This document shows positions 11,448 to 20,954 of a DNA stretch of 64,000 nucleotides, piece after piece. The translations under genes and the position numbers were made by a program. The stretch is from SPDF01 sp963699825. Lineage in GTDB: Bacteria; Gemmatimonadota; Gemmatimonadetes; Gemmatimonadales; GWC2-71-9. Within the stretch, counting starts at the first letter, position 1; every line of letters begins with the position of its first letter. Location: assembly GCA_963699825.1 (NCBI GenBank), contig CAVOVI010000002.1, positions 31,251 through 95,250 on the forward strand, in the 5' to 3' direction. The notes beneath the pieces are model-generated. The model was not told the DNA's origin. It was given only the letters and a program-made list of their open reading frames with translations, and ran no database searches.

Positions 11448-14162
11448 GTGAGCACTGATCCGCTTCCCCGTCTGGCCGCCGCCCTCGCCGACCGCTACCG
11501 CATCGAGCGGGAGCTCGGCCAGGGCGGTATGGCCACCGTCTACCTGGCCGAGGACCTGAAGCACGACCGCAAGGTCGCGCTCAAGGTGCTGAAGCCGGAG
11601 CTCGCCGCCGTCATCGGCGCCGAGCGCTTCGTGGTGGAGATCAAGACCACCGCGTCGCTCAGCCATCCCCACATCCTGCCGCTCTTCGACTCGGGCACCG
11701 CCGACGGCTTCCTCTATTACGTGATGCCGTTCATCGACGGCGAGACGCTCCGCGACAAGCTCGACCGGGAGACGCAGCTCGGCATCGACGAGGCCGTCAG
11801 CATCACGACGGCCGTCGCCGACGCCCTCGACTACGCGCACCGGCACGACGTCATCCACCGCGACATCAAGCCGGAGAACATCCTGCTGCACGACGGCCGG
11901 CCGATGGTGGCCGACTTCGGCATCGCGCTGGCGCTGAGCGCGGCGGCCGGCGGCCGGATGACCGAGACCGGGATGAGCCTCGGCACGCCGCACTACATGA
12001 GCCCGGAGCAGGCCACCGCCGAGAAGGAGATCACCGCCCGGAGCGACGTCTACTCGCTCGGCAGCGTGCTCTACGAGATGCTGACCGGCAACCCGCCGCA
12101 TGTGGGCGCGTCGGCGCAGCAGATCATCATGAAGATCGTGACGGAGGAGGCCGCGCCGGTCACGAAGCTCCGGAAGGCGGTGCCGCCCAACGTGGCGGCC
12201 GCGGTGGCGCAGGCCATCGAGAAGCTGCCGGCCGACCGCTTCGAGAGCGCCAAGGCGTTCGCCGAGGCGCTCGACAACCCCGGATTCCGCGGGACCACCA
12301 CCACGTACGCCGCCTCGGGACAGGGCGCGACCGGCAACCGCCGGGCTGTTCTGGCGGGATGGGGGGTGGCGGGGCTGCTCCTCGTGGCGCTCGCTGCGAC
12401 CTGGTTCCTTCGCACGCCGGCTGCCAAGGCACCGACTCGTCGCTACGCCATCAGCTTCCCCACCGATGCCAGCTACTACAACTTCGGGAGCCTGGAAATC
12501 ACGATTGCGCCCGACGGGAGCCGCTTCATCTATCCCGGTGGACCGTCGCGCCGCGAGGCAGGGCTGGTTCTCCAGGAGCGCGACCAACTGACGGGCCGGA
12601 TCCTCCCCGGCACGGGGAATTCCTTCACGCCGAGCTTCTCCCCCGACGGAAGTCGCCTCGCCGTCCGCGAGCTGCGGGCGGGCGCCCTCCGGGTGCTGAC
12701 GATCGACGGTGCCGTGTCCACGACCATCCTCGACTCACTTTCCGGATTTGTGAACGGCGGCACCGCCTGGGGCAGCGACGGCTACATCTACGTGGCGGGG
12801 TCGAGCGGGCCGCGGGGCATCCTCTACCGGGTCCCCGAGACTGGCGGGGCGGTCGAGCCCGTCACCGCCGCGGACAGCTCCCCCGGGACGATCGCGCACG
12901 TCGCCCCGGTGGCGCTGCCGGGAGGCCGCGGAATCGTGTACACCGACTGGCACGGACCGACGCGGGGCAACGACAACTGGATCGTGGCGCGCGACCCGAA
13001 GACCGATCGCAGCGTGCGGCTGGTCCAGGGGCTCCAGGCGTGGTACCTCGACATCGGGGCGCTCCTGGTGCTCCGTCCCAACGGCGCGGCCATCGTGGTT
13101 CCGTTCGACGCCGACAAGCTTGCCATCACCGGTCCGGAACTCCCGATCCTGGAGGGCGTCGCGATCGGGTCCTTCGGTCTTGCGAACCTGGCGGTCGCCA
13201 CTGACGGCACCCTGATGTACCGGGCCGGTACGGCGCAGCCCACCCAGCGCCCGGTCCGCCCGGTCCGCGTCTCCCGAACCGGGCAGGAGGCCGATATCGA
13301 TCCCTCCTGGTCGTACACCCCAGGCTTCAACGGCGGCCTCAGCCTCTCGCCGGACGGCACCCGCCTGGCGGTCACCGTCCATGGCGACCCGGTGGGCGAC
13401 ATCTGGATCAAGGACCTCGACCGCGGTCCGCTCAGCCGGCTCACCTTCGACAACACGGTCAAGTACCGGCCGGTCTGGATGCGGGACGGGCAGTCGCTCA
13501 GCTATATCACCGAGGACGGGCAATCGAGCGCCATCCTCCGGCGTCGGGCGGACGGAGGCGGCGCCGTCGACACCGTCGTCACCTCGCTCAACACCATCGC
13601 CGAGGCCGCCTGGTCGGCCGACGACTCGTGGCTCGCGTACCGGATCACGATGCCGAGCCGGGACATCTACGCCATGCGGCCGGGGGTCGATTCCGCGGGG
13701 TTCCCGGTGGTGGCGTCCACCAGGTACGATGAGCGGGCCCCGACCGTTTCTCCCGACGGCAAGTGGCTGGCGTACCAGTCGGATGAGTCGGGACGCGACG
13801 AGATCTACATTCGGGCCTTTCCGGATTCTGCCGCGGGCCGGCGGCAGGTGTCGGTGGCGGGCGGCGGCGAGCCGCTCTGGGCCCACAGCGGCCGCGAGCT
13901 GTTCTACCGCTCGCTCGCGGGGCAGATGGTGTCGATCCCGGTCACCACCGCACCCACGCTGACCGTCGGCGCGGAACGTGTGCTGTTCGCCGACAGCACC
14001 TATCTCGAGGCACCCAGCTATCGCGGCTATGACGTGAGTCGCAACGACCAGTCCTTCATCATGCTGCGCGTGCTCCCCGAGACCGCGGCTGCGCCGACGG
14101 GGCAGCTGGTGTTCGTGGAGAACTGGTTCACCGAGCTCCGGGCGAAGTTGGGGAAGAAGTAG
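11448..14162 (+). CDS. K3: intact receptor Ser/Thr kinase with PD40 propeller, lineage C (reference member)
   Basis: An uninterrupted 904-residue example of the family. Kinase domain at about 14-275: P-loop GQGGMATVY, Lys46 in VALKVL, HRDIKPEN with Asp139, DFG, and activation loop MTETGMSLGTPHYMSPEQ with candidate phospho-Thr residues. Because it is an RD kinase, activation-loop phosphorylation is expected. Lineage C marks are QATAEKEITARSDVYSLG and GNPPHVGASAQQIIMKIVT. One membrane span, about 298-319 (VLAGWGVAGLLLVALAATWFL), places the C-terminal propeller of about 570 residues outside the cytoplasm. The propeller has repeated SPDG blades and ends NWFTELRAKLGKK. The start is GTG, one base after K2. 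The ligand or partner is unknown. Confidence 0.95.
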   Translation: MSTDPLPRLAAALADRYRIERELGQGGMATVYLAEDLKHDRKVALKVLKPELAAVIGAERFVVEIKTTASLSHPHILPLFDSGTADGFLYYVMPFIDGETLRDKLDRETQLGIDEAVSITTAVADALDYAHRHDVIHRDIKPENILLHDGRPMVADFGIALALSAAAGGRMTETGMSLGTPHYMSPEQATAEKEITARSDVYSLGSVLYEMLTGNPPHVGASAQQIIMKIVTEEAAPVTKLRKAVPPNVAAAVAQAIEKLPADRFESAKAFAEALDNPGFRGTTTTYAASGQGATGNRRAVLAGWGVAGLLLVALAATWFLRTPAAKAPTRRYAISFPTDASYYNFGSLEITIAPDGSRFIYPGGPSRREAGLVLQERDQLTGRILPGTGNSFTPSFSPDGSRLAVRELRAGALRVLTIDGAVSTTILDSLSGFVNGGTAWGSDGYIYVAGSSGPRGILYRVPETGGAVEPVTAADSSPGTIAHVAPVALPGGRGIVYTDWHGPTRGNDNWIVARDPKTDRSVRLVQGLQAWYLDIGALLVLRPNGAAIVVPFDADKLAITGPELPILEGVAIGSFGLANLAVATDGTLMYRAGTAQPTQRPVRPVRVSRTGQEADIDPSWSYTPGFNGGLSLSPDGTRLAVTVHGDPVGDIWIKDLDRGPLSRLTFDNTVKYRPVWMRDGQSLSYITEDGQSSAILRRRADGGGAVDTVVTSLNTIAEAAWSADDSWLAYRITMPSRDIYAMRPGVDSAGFPVVASTRYDERAPTVSPDGKWLAYQSDESGRDEIYIRAFPDSAAGRRQVSVAGGGEPLWAHSGRELFYRSLAGQMVSIPVTTAPTLTVGAERVLFADSTYLEAPSYRGYDVSRNDQSFIMLRVLPETAAAPTGQLVFVENWFTELRAKLGKK

Positions 14163-14179
14163 TCCGAGCTCCAATCGCC

Positions 14180-14272
14180 GGCTGATGTCGCGGAAGCGAT
14201 TCGAGCCCTGCCGTCACCCCGGCGCAAGCCGGGGCCCATGGAACCTGGATTCCGGCGTGCGCCGGAATGACG
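14180..14272. repeat. Composite intergenic repeat: decayed REP plus CCGG-type palindrome upstream of K4
   Basis: A degenerate REP in minus orientation (GGCTGATGTCGCGGAAGCGA) is followed by the CCGG-type palindrome pair: GTCACCCCGGCGCAAGCCGG at 14213 and GATTCCGGCGTGCGCCGGAA at about 14248. AATGACG ends exactly 25 bases before the K4 TTG, the same spacing as at K8, K9 and K16. Confidence 0.8.
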
Positions 14273-14297
14273 CTCCTATCATGGACTGGATTGTACA

Positions 14298-16981
14298 TTG
14301 ACCGACCCGCTCGCCCGTCTTTCCGCCGCGCTCGCCGACAAGTACCGCATCGAGCGGGAACTCGGCGCCGGCGGCATGGCCACCGTCTACCTGGCCGACG
14401 ACCTGAAGCACGACCGCCAGGTGGCGGTCAAGGTGCTGCGGCCGGAACTCGCCGCCGTCATCGGCGCCGAGCGGTTCCTGAGCGAGATCAAGACCACCGC
14501 CAACCTGCAGCACCCGCACATCCTGCCGCTCTTCGACTCGGGGAGGCGGACGGCTTGCTCTTCTACGTGATGCCGTTCGTGGAAGGGGAGACGCTCCGCG
14601 ACCGGATCGACGCGGGAGAAGCAGCTGCCGGTGGCCGACGCGGTGCGGATCACCACGGAGATCGCCGCGGCGCTCGACTACGCCCACCGCCACGGCGTCA
14701 TCCACCGCGACATCAAGCCGGAGAACATCCTGCTGCACGACGGCTCGCGCGCTCGTGGCCGACTTCGGCATCGCGCTCGCCGCGAGCAAGCGCCGGCGGC
14801 ACCCGGATGACCGAGACCGGCATGTCGCTCGGCACGCCGCACTACATGAGCCCCGAGCAGGCGATGGGCGAGCGCGAGATCACCGCGCGGAGCGACGTCT
14901 ACGCCCTCGGCTGCGTCGCCTACGAGATGCTGGTGGGCGAGCCGCCGTTCACCGGCCCGACGGCGCAGGCGATCATCGCCCGGGTCATGACCGAGGACCC
15001 GCGCACCCTGACCGGACAGCGCCGCACGATCCCGCCCGGCGTCGAGGCGGCGGTGTTCACGGCGCTCGAGAAGCTGCCCGCCGATCGCTTCGCCACCGCG
15101 GCGGAGTTCTCGGCGGCGCTCGCCAATCCGGCCACGACGACCATGCGCCCCGGCGTCCAGCCTGGTCACCGGCGACCAGGCGGCGCGGCTGGCTGGTGGC
15201 CGGCGCCCTGGCGCTCGTCACCCTGATGGCGGGATTCCTGATCGGAAATCGCACGGACCGATCCCGGCAGCGTGGGCCCCGGGGAGGTGGTCCGGGCCAC
15301 GCTGGCCTTCGGCGACAGCGGCGCGGTCCAGGCCATCGGAAACGTGCGGATCGCCATTTCGCCGTCCGGCCGGCGCGTCGCCTTCGTCGGATCGGATGGC
15401 ATCGATCAGCAGCTCTGGATCCGGGAGCTCGATCAGCCGGATGCCCGTCCGCTTCCCGACACCAGGGGCGCGTTCGGCCCGTTCTTTTCGCCGGACGGGG
15501 AGTCGATCGGCTTCTTCACGAGCTCCGGCGGACGCACGATGCTCAAGGTGATCCCGGCCACCGGCGGCGTGGCCCGCGTCGTCGTCAACGACTCCGTGGC
15601 CAATTACGGCGGTGGCGACTGGGGCGACGACGGCAACATCTACTTCACGACTGACAACCGAAGCCTCTCCCGGGTCGCGTCCACCGGCGGTACCGTCACC
15701 CAGATCTCCACCCCGGACACGGCCAACGGAATCAAGGAGCATGACTTTCCCGATGTGCTGCCCGGCAGCAAATTCGCGCTCGTGATGCTGTGGAAGGGAT
15801 CCATCGCCGCAAATCACGTCGGCATTGTCAACCTGGAGACGGGCGTCACGACCGACCTGGCCCCGGGATCGTATGCCCGATTCCTGCCGCCAGGCTTCCT
15901 CGCCATCGGGACCTCGGACAGCCGGATCCTCGTCGCGCGATTCGATCCCGACAAGGGCACCCTGGCCGGTACGCCGGTTCCCGTGCTCCAGGACGTCGCG
16001 ACCGATGTGTCCAACGGCACCGTCCAGTACGCGGTCTCCGAGCGCGGCGCCCTTCTCTACCAGGAAGCGGCTCTGGGCGGCGACCGCCTCGTCTGGGTGG
16101 ACCGGACCGGCGCCACGACACCGGTGGATACCACCATGCGGGGCATGATCCAGAACCTCGCGCTCTCGCCCGACGGCTCCCAGATTGCGGCCTCCACGAC
16201 CGAGTCGGGCGAACCCGAGATCTGGGTGAAGCAGCTCCGGACCGGGACCTACAGCAAGCTCTCGTTCGACGTGACCGGCGCCGACCGTCCGGTGTGGACC
16301 CCGGACGGCCGCAAGGTGGCCTTCCTCGCCACCCGGAGCGGCCGCCGCACCGCCTGGATGCGGCGGGCCGACGGCAGCGACAGCACCCGCCCCGCCTCGC
16401 CCGGAAGTGCCCAGCTGGATGAGATCTGGCTCGACCAGACCGGTCGGTACACCGTGCTGCGGTCGGAAGGGGCCGGCGTCGGCAGCCGGCGCCTGCTGGT
16501 GGTCGAGAACGGCGTCGACACCGTCCCCCGGACGCTGATCCAGTCGCAATTCGACCATTACTCCATGACCCTCTCACCCAACGGCCGCTGGCTCGCCTAC
16601 GTGTCGGAGGAGTCGGGTGCGCCAGAGGTCTATGTGCGGCCCTTCCCGAACGTCGATTCCGCCCGCATCGCCATCTCGGTCGGGGGCGGGATCGAGCCGC
16701 TGTGGCGGCGCGACGGCACCGAGCTCTTCTTCCGGACCTCGCGCGGCGAAATGTTCTCCGTCCCGGTGAATACCGAAACGCCGTTCGAGCATGGCACCCC
16801 CCAGCTCCTCTTTTCGGTGCCCGGCCTGCTGCAGAGCATCTATCACCGCGGCTACGACGTGCACCCCGACGGCGAGCGGTTCCTGATGGTGGAGTCGTAC
16901 GGCGGGCTGAGCACGCGCCAGCTCAGCATCATCTTCAACTGGCGCGCGGACCTCGAGAAACTCGAAGGAACACCCAAGTGA
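14298..16981 (+). CDS. K4: receptor Ser/Thr kinase with PD40 propeller, lineage B, multiply frame-disrupted
   Basis: The N-terminus MTDPLARLSAALADKYRIE with GAGGMATVY and VAVKVL is in frame from TTG 14298 to about 14540. At least five single-base changes then scramble the kinase domain: near 14540 (one G missing), 14612, 14747 and 14791 (inserted bases), plus more in the membrane-span region 15160-15290 (GWLVAGALALVTLMAGFLIG). From about 15272 the propeller is open to the stop at 16981, ending FNWRADLEKLEGTPK. HRDIKPEN, DFG, GEREITARSDVYALG and PPFTGPTAQAIIARVMTE can all be read by changing frame, so the protein was recently or is still functional. K5 starts inside this stop codon (GTGA overlap). 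It heads the K4-K5-permease-K6-K7 operon. Confidence 0.85.
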
Positions 16982-19638
16982 CTGATCCGCTTTCCCGCCT
17001 CTCCTCCGCCCTGTCCGACAAGTACCGCATCGAGCGGGAACTTGGCGCCGGCGGCATGGCCACCGTCTACCTGGCCTTCGACCTCAAGCACGACCGCAAG
17101 GTGGCGCTCAAGGTGCTGCGCCCCGAACTGGCGGCCGTGATCGGCGGCGACCGGTTCCTGCAGGAAATCAAGACGACGGCCAACCTCCACCACCCGCACA
17201 TCCTCCCGCTGCACGACTCCGGCGAGGCCGAGGGGCTGGTGTACTACGTCATGCCGTACATCGAGGGGGAGTCGCTTCGGGCCCGGCTCGACCGTGACAA
17301 GCAGCTCCCGGTGGACGAAGCCATACGGATCGCCCGCGAGACGGCCGACGCCCTCGACTACGCGCACCGGCAGGGCGTCATCCACCGCGACATCAAGCCG
17401 GACAACATCATGCTGCACGACGGGCATGTGGTGGTGGCCGACTTCGGCATCGCGCTGGCGGCGAGCCGCACCGAGGGCGGCTCCCGGATGACCGAGACCG
17501 GCATGAGTCTCGGCACGCCCCACTACATGAGCCCTGAACAGGCGATGGGGGAGCGGGAGATCAACGCCTCGAGCGACGTCTACGCGCTCGCTTGCGTGCT
17601 GTATGAGATGCTGATGGGGGAGCCGCCGTTCACCGGGCCGACGGTACAGGCCATCATCGCCAAGGTGATGACCGACTCGCCGCACGCGATGACGGTGCAC
17701 CGGAAGAGCATTCCGCCGTACGTGGAGGCGGCGGTGCTGACGGGGCTCGAGAAGCTGCCGGCCGATCGCTACGCCACCGCCGCGGAGTTCGGGGCGGCGC
17801 TCTCGGGGGCCACTTCGGCGCGCACCGCCGCGCACCTGGCGCAGCCTGCCGCCGTGCGCACCGGGCCATGGCGCCAGGTGGCCATGGCGGCGGGGGCCGT
17901 GGCGGTGGCCGCCCTGGCCTTTGGCGTGTGGGCCTGGCAGCGCGAGCCGGTGCAGCCCACCGTGCGCGTGTCGGTCTCGTTTCCCACCGGCGAAAAGATT
18001 CGCTCGTCGCCCACACGCCGCTTTACCTTGTCGCGAGACGGGTCACGTCTGGTCTATGTCGGAACCGACAGCATGAGTGGAGATCAGCTTTGGATCCGGG
18101 ACCTGAACTCCCTTACCGGGCGGCCGCTGCCCGGTACCAGCGGGGCGCTGGCCCCCTTCTTCTCGCCGGACGGCCAGTCGGTGGGCTTCTTCACTGGCAA
18201 TCCAGGCGACCTGCGGATCGTCTCCGTCAATGGCGGGCCGTCCCTGACCGTGGTCCGGGACTCCGCCATTCCATGGGGAGGAGACTGGGACGCATCCGGT
18301 TTCATCTACTTCACCACCGCGAAGTCCGTCGTTGGCCGGGTACCCGAGGGCGGCGGGGTGGTCGAGGTGGTGAGCAAACTTGATTCGGCGAAGGGCGTCA
18401 CGGAACATGACTGGGCGCAGGCCCTGCCGGGTGGGAAGCGCCTCCTGATCCAGCTCTGGCACAGCTCCATTGCCGACGCCGAGCTGGCCGTGCTGGATCT
18501 GGCCACTGGCGTGGCGACTCCCATCGTCCAGGGACTCTACGGCCGGTATATCCCGACCGGCCACCTTGTGTACGCCACGAGCACCGGTTCGTTGATGAGC
18601 GCGCCATTCGATCCGTCCGCGGGGACGATGCCGGGGGCCCCGATTGCGATCGTCGAGAAGGTTCAGGTCGACGCCAGCAGCGGATCGGCGCAATTCAGCA
18701 TCGGCGACAATGGCACGCTCGCCTACATGTCCGGCGGCGGCGCAGGATCCGCACAGGTGGTCTGGATTGACCGCACCGGCAAGCGGACTCCGGTAGATAG
18801 TGCGTGGCGCGGCCAATTCGCCGATGTCGCCCTCTCGCCCGACAATTCGCAGCTCGCGATCGCCGTTCTGGGAAGCGATGGCGAGCAGATCTGGGTCAAG
18901 CGACTCCCCGATGGTCCTCTCTCACGATTGACGTTCACCACCGGTGGCAGCAGCCGGCCGGTCTGGGCTCCCGACGGGCGCCGCGTGACGTTTATCTCCG
19001 CACAGGTTGGTGGGGTGCGCCAGGGCTGGGTTCAGCGCGCCGACGGCAGCGCCGAGGCCAAGCTCTTGCTCAAGAGCGGCCGGAGCGTCGAGGAAATTGC
19101 ATGGACACCCGACGGGAAGCAGTTCCTGGTCCGACTCGGCAGCACCACGGGAGGGCGCGACATCGTGCTCGCCTCCGAAGGTGACACCACGCAGCGCGTT
19201 TTGGTGGCCGGCCCCGGCGACGAGTTTGCTCCCGCGGTGTCACCTGATGGCCGGTGGTTTGCCTACGGCTCCAATGAGTCGGGACGGAGTGAGATATTCG
19301 TGCGACTGCTCGACGATCCGGGGGCGGGTCGCACTCAGGTCTCGTTGCACGGAGGTGAGGAGCCGCAGTGGGCCCCCTCCGGCAAGGAGCTGTACTATCG
19401 TACGCGCGCTGGTGAGATGATGGCCGCGGAGGTCACGCTCGGCGCCACCTTCAGCGCCTTCAGCGCACGGCCCCCGCGCGTCCTGTTCGTCATCCCCAAC
19501 GCCGCGACGGACAACTTCCATCAGGCGTACGATGTGAGCCGCGATGGCCGCTTCCTGATGGTCAACCAGGCGGCGAACGAAGACGGGGAACTGGTGATGG
19601 TGTTCAACTGGTTCGATGAGATGAAGGGGCGGAAGTGA
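16978..19638 (+). CDS. K5: intact receptor Ser/Thr kinase with PD40 propeller, lineage B
   Basis: 886 residues, uninterrupted. The kinase domain has GAGGMATVYLAFDLKHDRK, VALKVL, HRDIKPDN, DFGIALAASRTEGGSRM and the lineage B segment GEREINASSDVYALACVLYEM. The membrane span WRQVAMAAGAVAVAALAFGVW lies near residue 297. The ectodomain has SPDG-type blades and ends VFNWFDEMKGRK. Start GTG 16978 overlaps the K4 stop by 4 bases, and the stop overlaps the permease start by 4 bases (GTGA in both cases), so translation is probably coupled on both sides. The genomic pairing makes the amino-acid permease the first candidate for shared regulation; this is inference. Confidence 0.95.
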   Translation: MTDPLSRLSSALSDKYRIERELGAGGMATVYLAFDLKHDRKVALKVLRPELAAVIGGDRFLQEIKTTANLHHPHILPLHDSGEAEGLVYYVMPYIEGESLRARLDRDKQLPVDEAIRIARETADALDYAHRQGVIHRDIKPDNIMLHDGHVVVADFGIALAASRTEGGSRMTETGMSLGTPHYMSPEQAMGEREINASSDVYALACVLYEMLMGEPPFTGPTVQAIIAKVMTDSPHAMTVHRKSIPPYVEAAVLTGLEKLPADRYATAAEFGAALSGATSARTAAHLAQPAAVRTGPWRQVAMAAGAVAVAALAFGVWAWQREPVQPTVRVSVSFPTGEKIRSSPTRRFTLSRDGSRLVYVGTDSMSGDQLWIRDLNSLTGRPLPGTSGALAPFFSPDGQSVGFFTGNPGDLRIVSVNGGPSLTVVRDSAIPWGGDWDASGFIYFTTAKSVVGRVPEGGGVVEVVSKLDSAKGVTEHDWAQALPGGKRLLIQLWHSSIADAELAVLDLATGVATPIVQGLYGRYIPTGHLVYATSTGSLMSAPFDPSAGTMPGAPIAIVEKVQVDASSGSAQFSIGDNGTLAYMSGGGAGSAQVVWIDRTGKRTPVDSAWRGQFADVALSPDNSQLAIAVLGSDGEQIWVKRLPDGPLSRLTFTTGGSSRPVWAPDGRRVTFISAQVGGVRQGWVQRADGSAEAKLLLKSGRSVEEIAWTPDGKQFLVRLGSTTGGRDIVLASEGDTTQRVLVAGPGDEFAPAVSPDGRWFAYGSNESGRSEIFVRLLDDPGAGRTQVSLHGGEEPQWAPSGKELYYRTRAGEMMAAEVTLGATFSAFSARPPRVLFVIPNAATDNFHQAYDVSRDGRFLMVNQAANEDGELVMVFNWFDEMKGRK

Positions 19639-20954
19639 GCGGCACCAACCCGGAAGCCGGCCTCGTCCGCGCCATCGGCCCCTGGGCGCTGGGCGCCAAC
19701 GCGATCAACCTGACGGTCGGCGCCGGCATCTTCGCCCTGCCCGCCCTGGTGGCCGCCATCCTCGGTCCGGCGGCGGTGCTGGCCTACCTGGTGTGCGGGG
19801 CGCTGATCCTGCTGGTGCTGACCTGCTTCGTCGAGATCGGGACGGTCGTCACCCGCTCGGGAGGTGCGGTCGCGTACATCGAGGAGGCCTTCGGACCGAT
19901 GGCAGGCTTCGTGGCCTGGGTGGTGTTCGCCGTCGCGTATGCCGCGGGGGCCGACGCCGCGGTCGCACACGTGGTGCTGGACGCGACGGCGGCCTCGGCG
20001 CCGGTGCTGGCGGGCGGCCTCCCTCGTGCACTGGCCCTCGTCCTGCTGTTCGGCGGACTGGCCGCCATCAATGTCCGCGGCGTGCGGCAGGGCACCCGGC
20101 TCGCCGTGGCGGCCACGGTGGCCAAGCTCGTCCCGCTCCTGCTGCTGGTGGCGTTGGGCCTGTTCGCGATCCAGTGGTCGGCGGTCAGCGTGCCGGCCTG
20201 GCCATCGCTCGAGCAACTCGGCGCCGGGGGCGCTGGTGCTCTTCTTCGCGTTCGGCGGGGCGGAGAGCGCCCTCACGCCCGAGCGGGGAGATCCGCGACC
20301 CCACTCGCACGGTGCCGCGCGGGATTCTGGGCGGCACGGCCTGCGTGCTGCTCCTGTATCTCGCGCTGCAGTTCGTGGCGCAGCAGGTGCTGGGCGCCCA
20401 ACTGGCGGAGGGCGGCGGGACCCCGCTCGCCGACCTGGCGGAGCGGCTGGCCGGCGGCGCGGGGCGAGGCGTGGTACTCGCCGCCACCGCGGTCTCCGGC
20501 TTCGGACTGCTCTCAGCGGACATGATCGGCTCTCCCCGCGCCATGCTGGTGGTCTCGGAAAGCGGCATCCTGCCGCGCGCGCTGAGCCGGGTCCACCCCC
20601 GCTTCCACACGCCGTCGATCGCCATCATCACCTTCGCAGCGATCACGCTGGCACTGGCTCTGAGCGGTGGGTTCAAGGCGCTGGCGATCCTCTCCAGCGC
20701 GGCGCTGTTGCTCACCTACCTGGCCGTCTGCCTCGCGGCGCTCAAACTGCGCTACACCCGGCCGCGCGTGCCGGGCGCCTTCCGCGCACCCGGCGGGCCG
20801 ACCGTGGCCCTCCTTGCCTCGGCGGTGGTGCATCTGGGTGCTGTCGCACTCGACCCGGCAGGAGGCCGTGAGCATGGCCACCCTCATTGCCCTGTCCATT
20901 GTCTATTACATGATCCGCCGGCGGGCCGCGGCGTGGAGTGCCTTCCATGGCTGA
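19635..20954 (+). CDS. APC-superfamily amino acid permease, three frameshifts
   Basis: An integral membrane transporter of about 439 residues, likely 11-12 helices. The APC N-terminus is clear: IGPWALGANAINLTVGAGIF, where the unwound GAGIF turn of helix 1 binds substrate. Later helices include LVLLFGGLAAINVRGVRQG, ALVLFFAFGGAESALTP and LLTYLAVCLAALKLRY. Frame breaks lie near 20228, 20284 and 20835; each reads as one added base. It starts with GTGA overlap on K5, and its end overlaps the K6 ATG by 8 bases. A transporter inside a chain of receptor kinases is unusual and suggests kinase-linked control of uptake. Substrate is not predictable. Confidence 0.87.

Noticed and set aside
14160..14280. 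Intrinsic terminators formed by the CCGG-type palindromes
   Set aside because: Stems are strong but no T-run follows, the same element recurs at fixed distance from starts, and it is a dispersed repeat; termination is possible but not supported.
19635..20954. Permease as a decayed pseudogene
   Set aside because: Only three single-base breaks with full conservation of the helices on both sides, and tight start and stop overlaps with intact or conserved neighbours; error is more likely.
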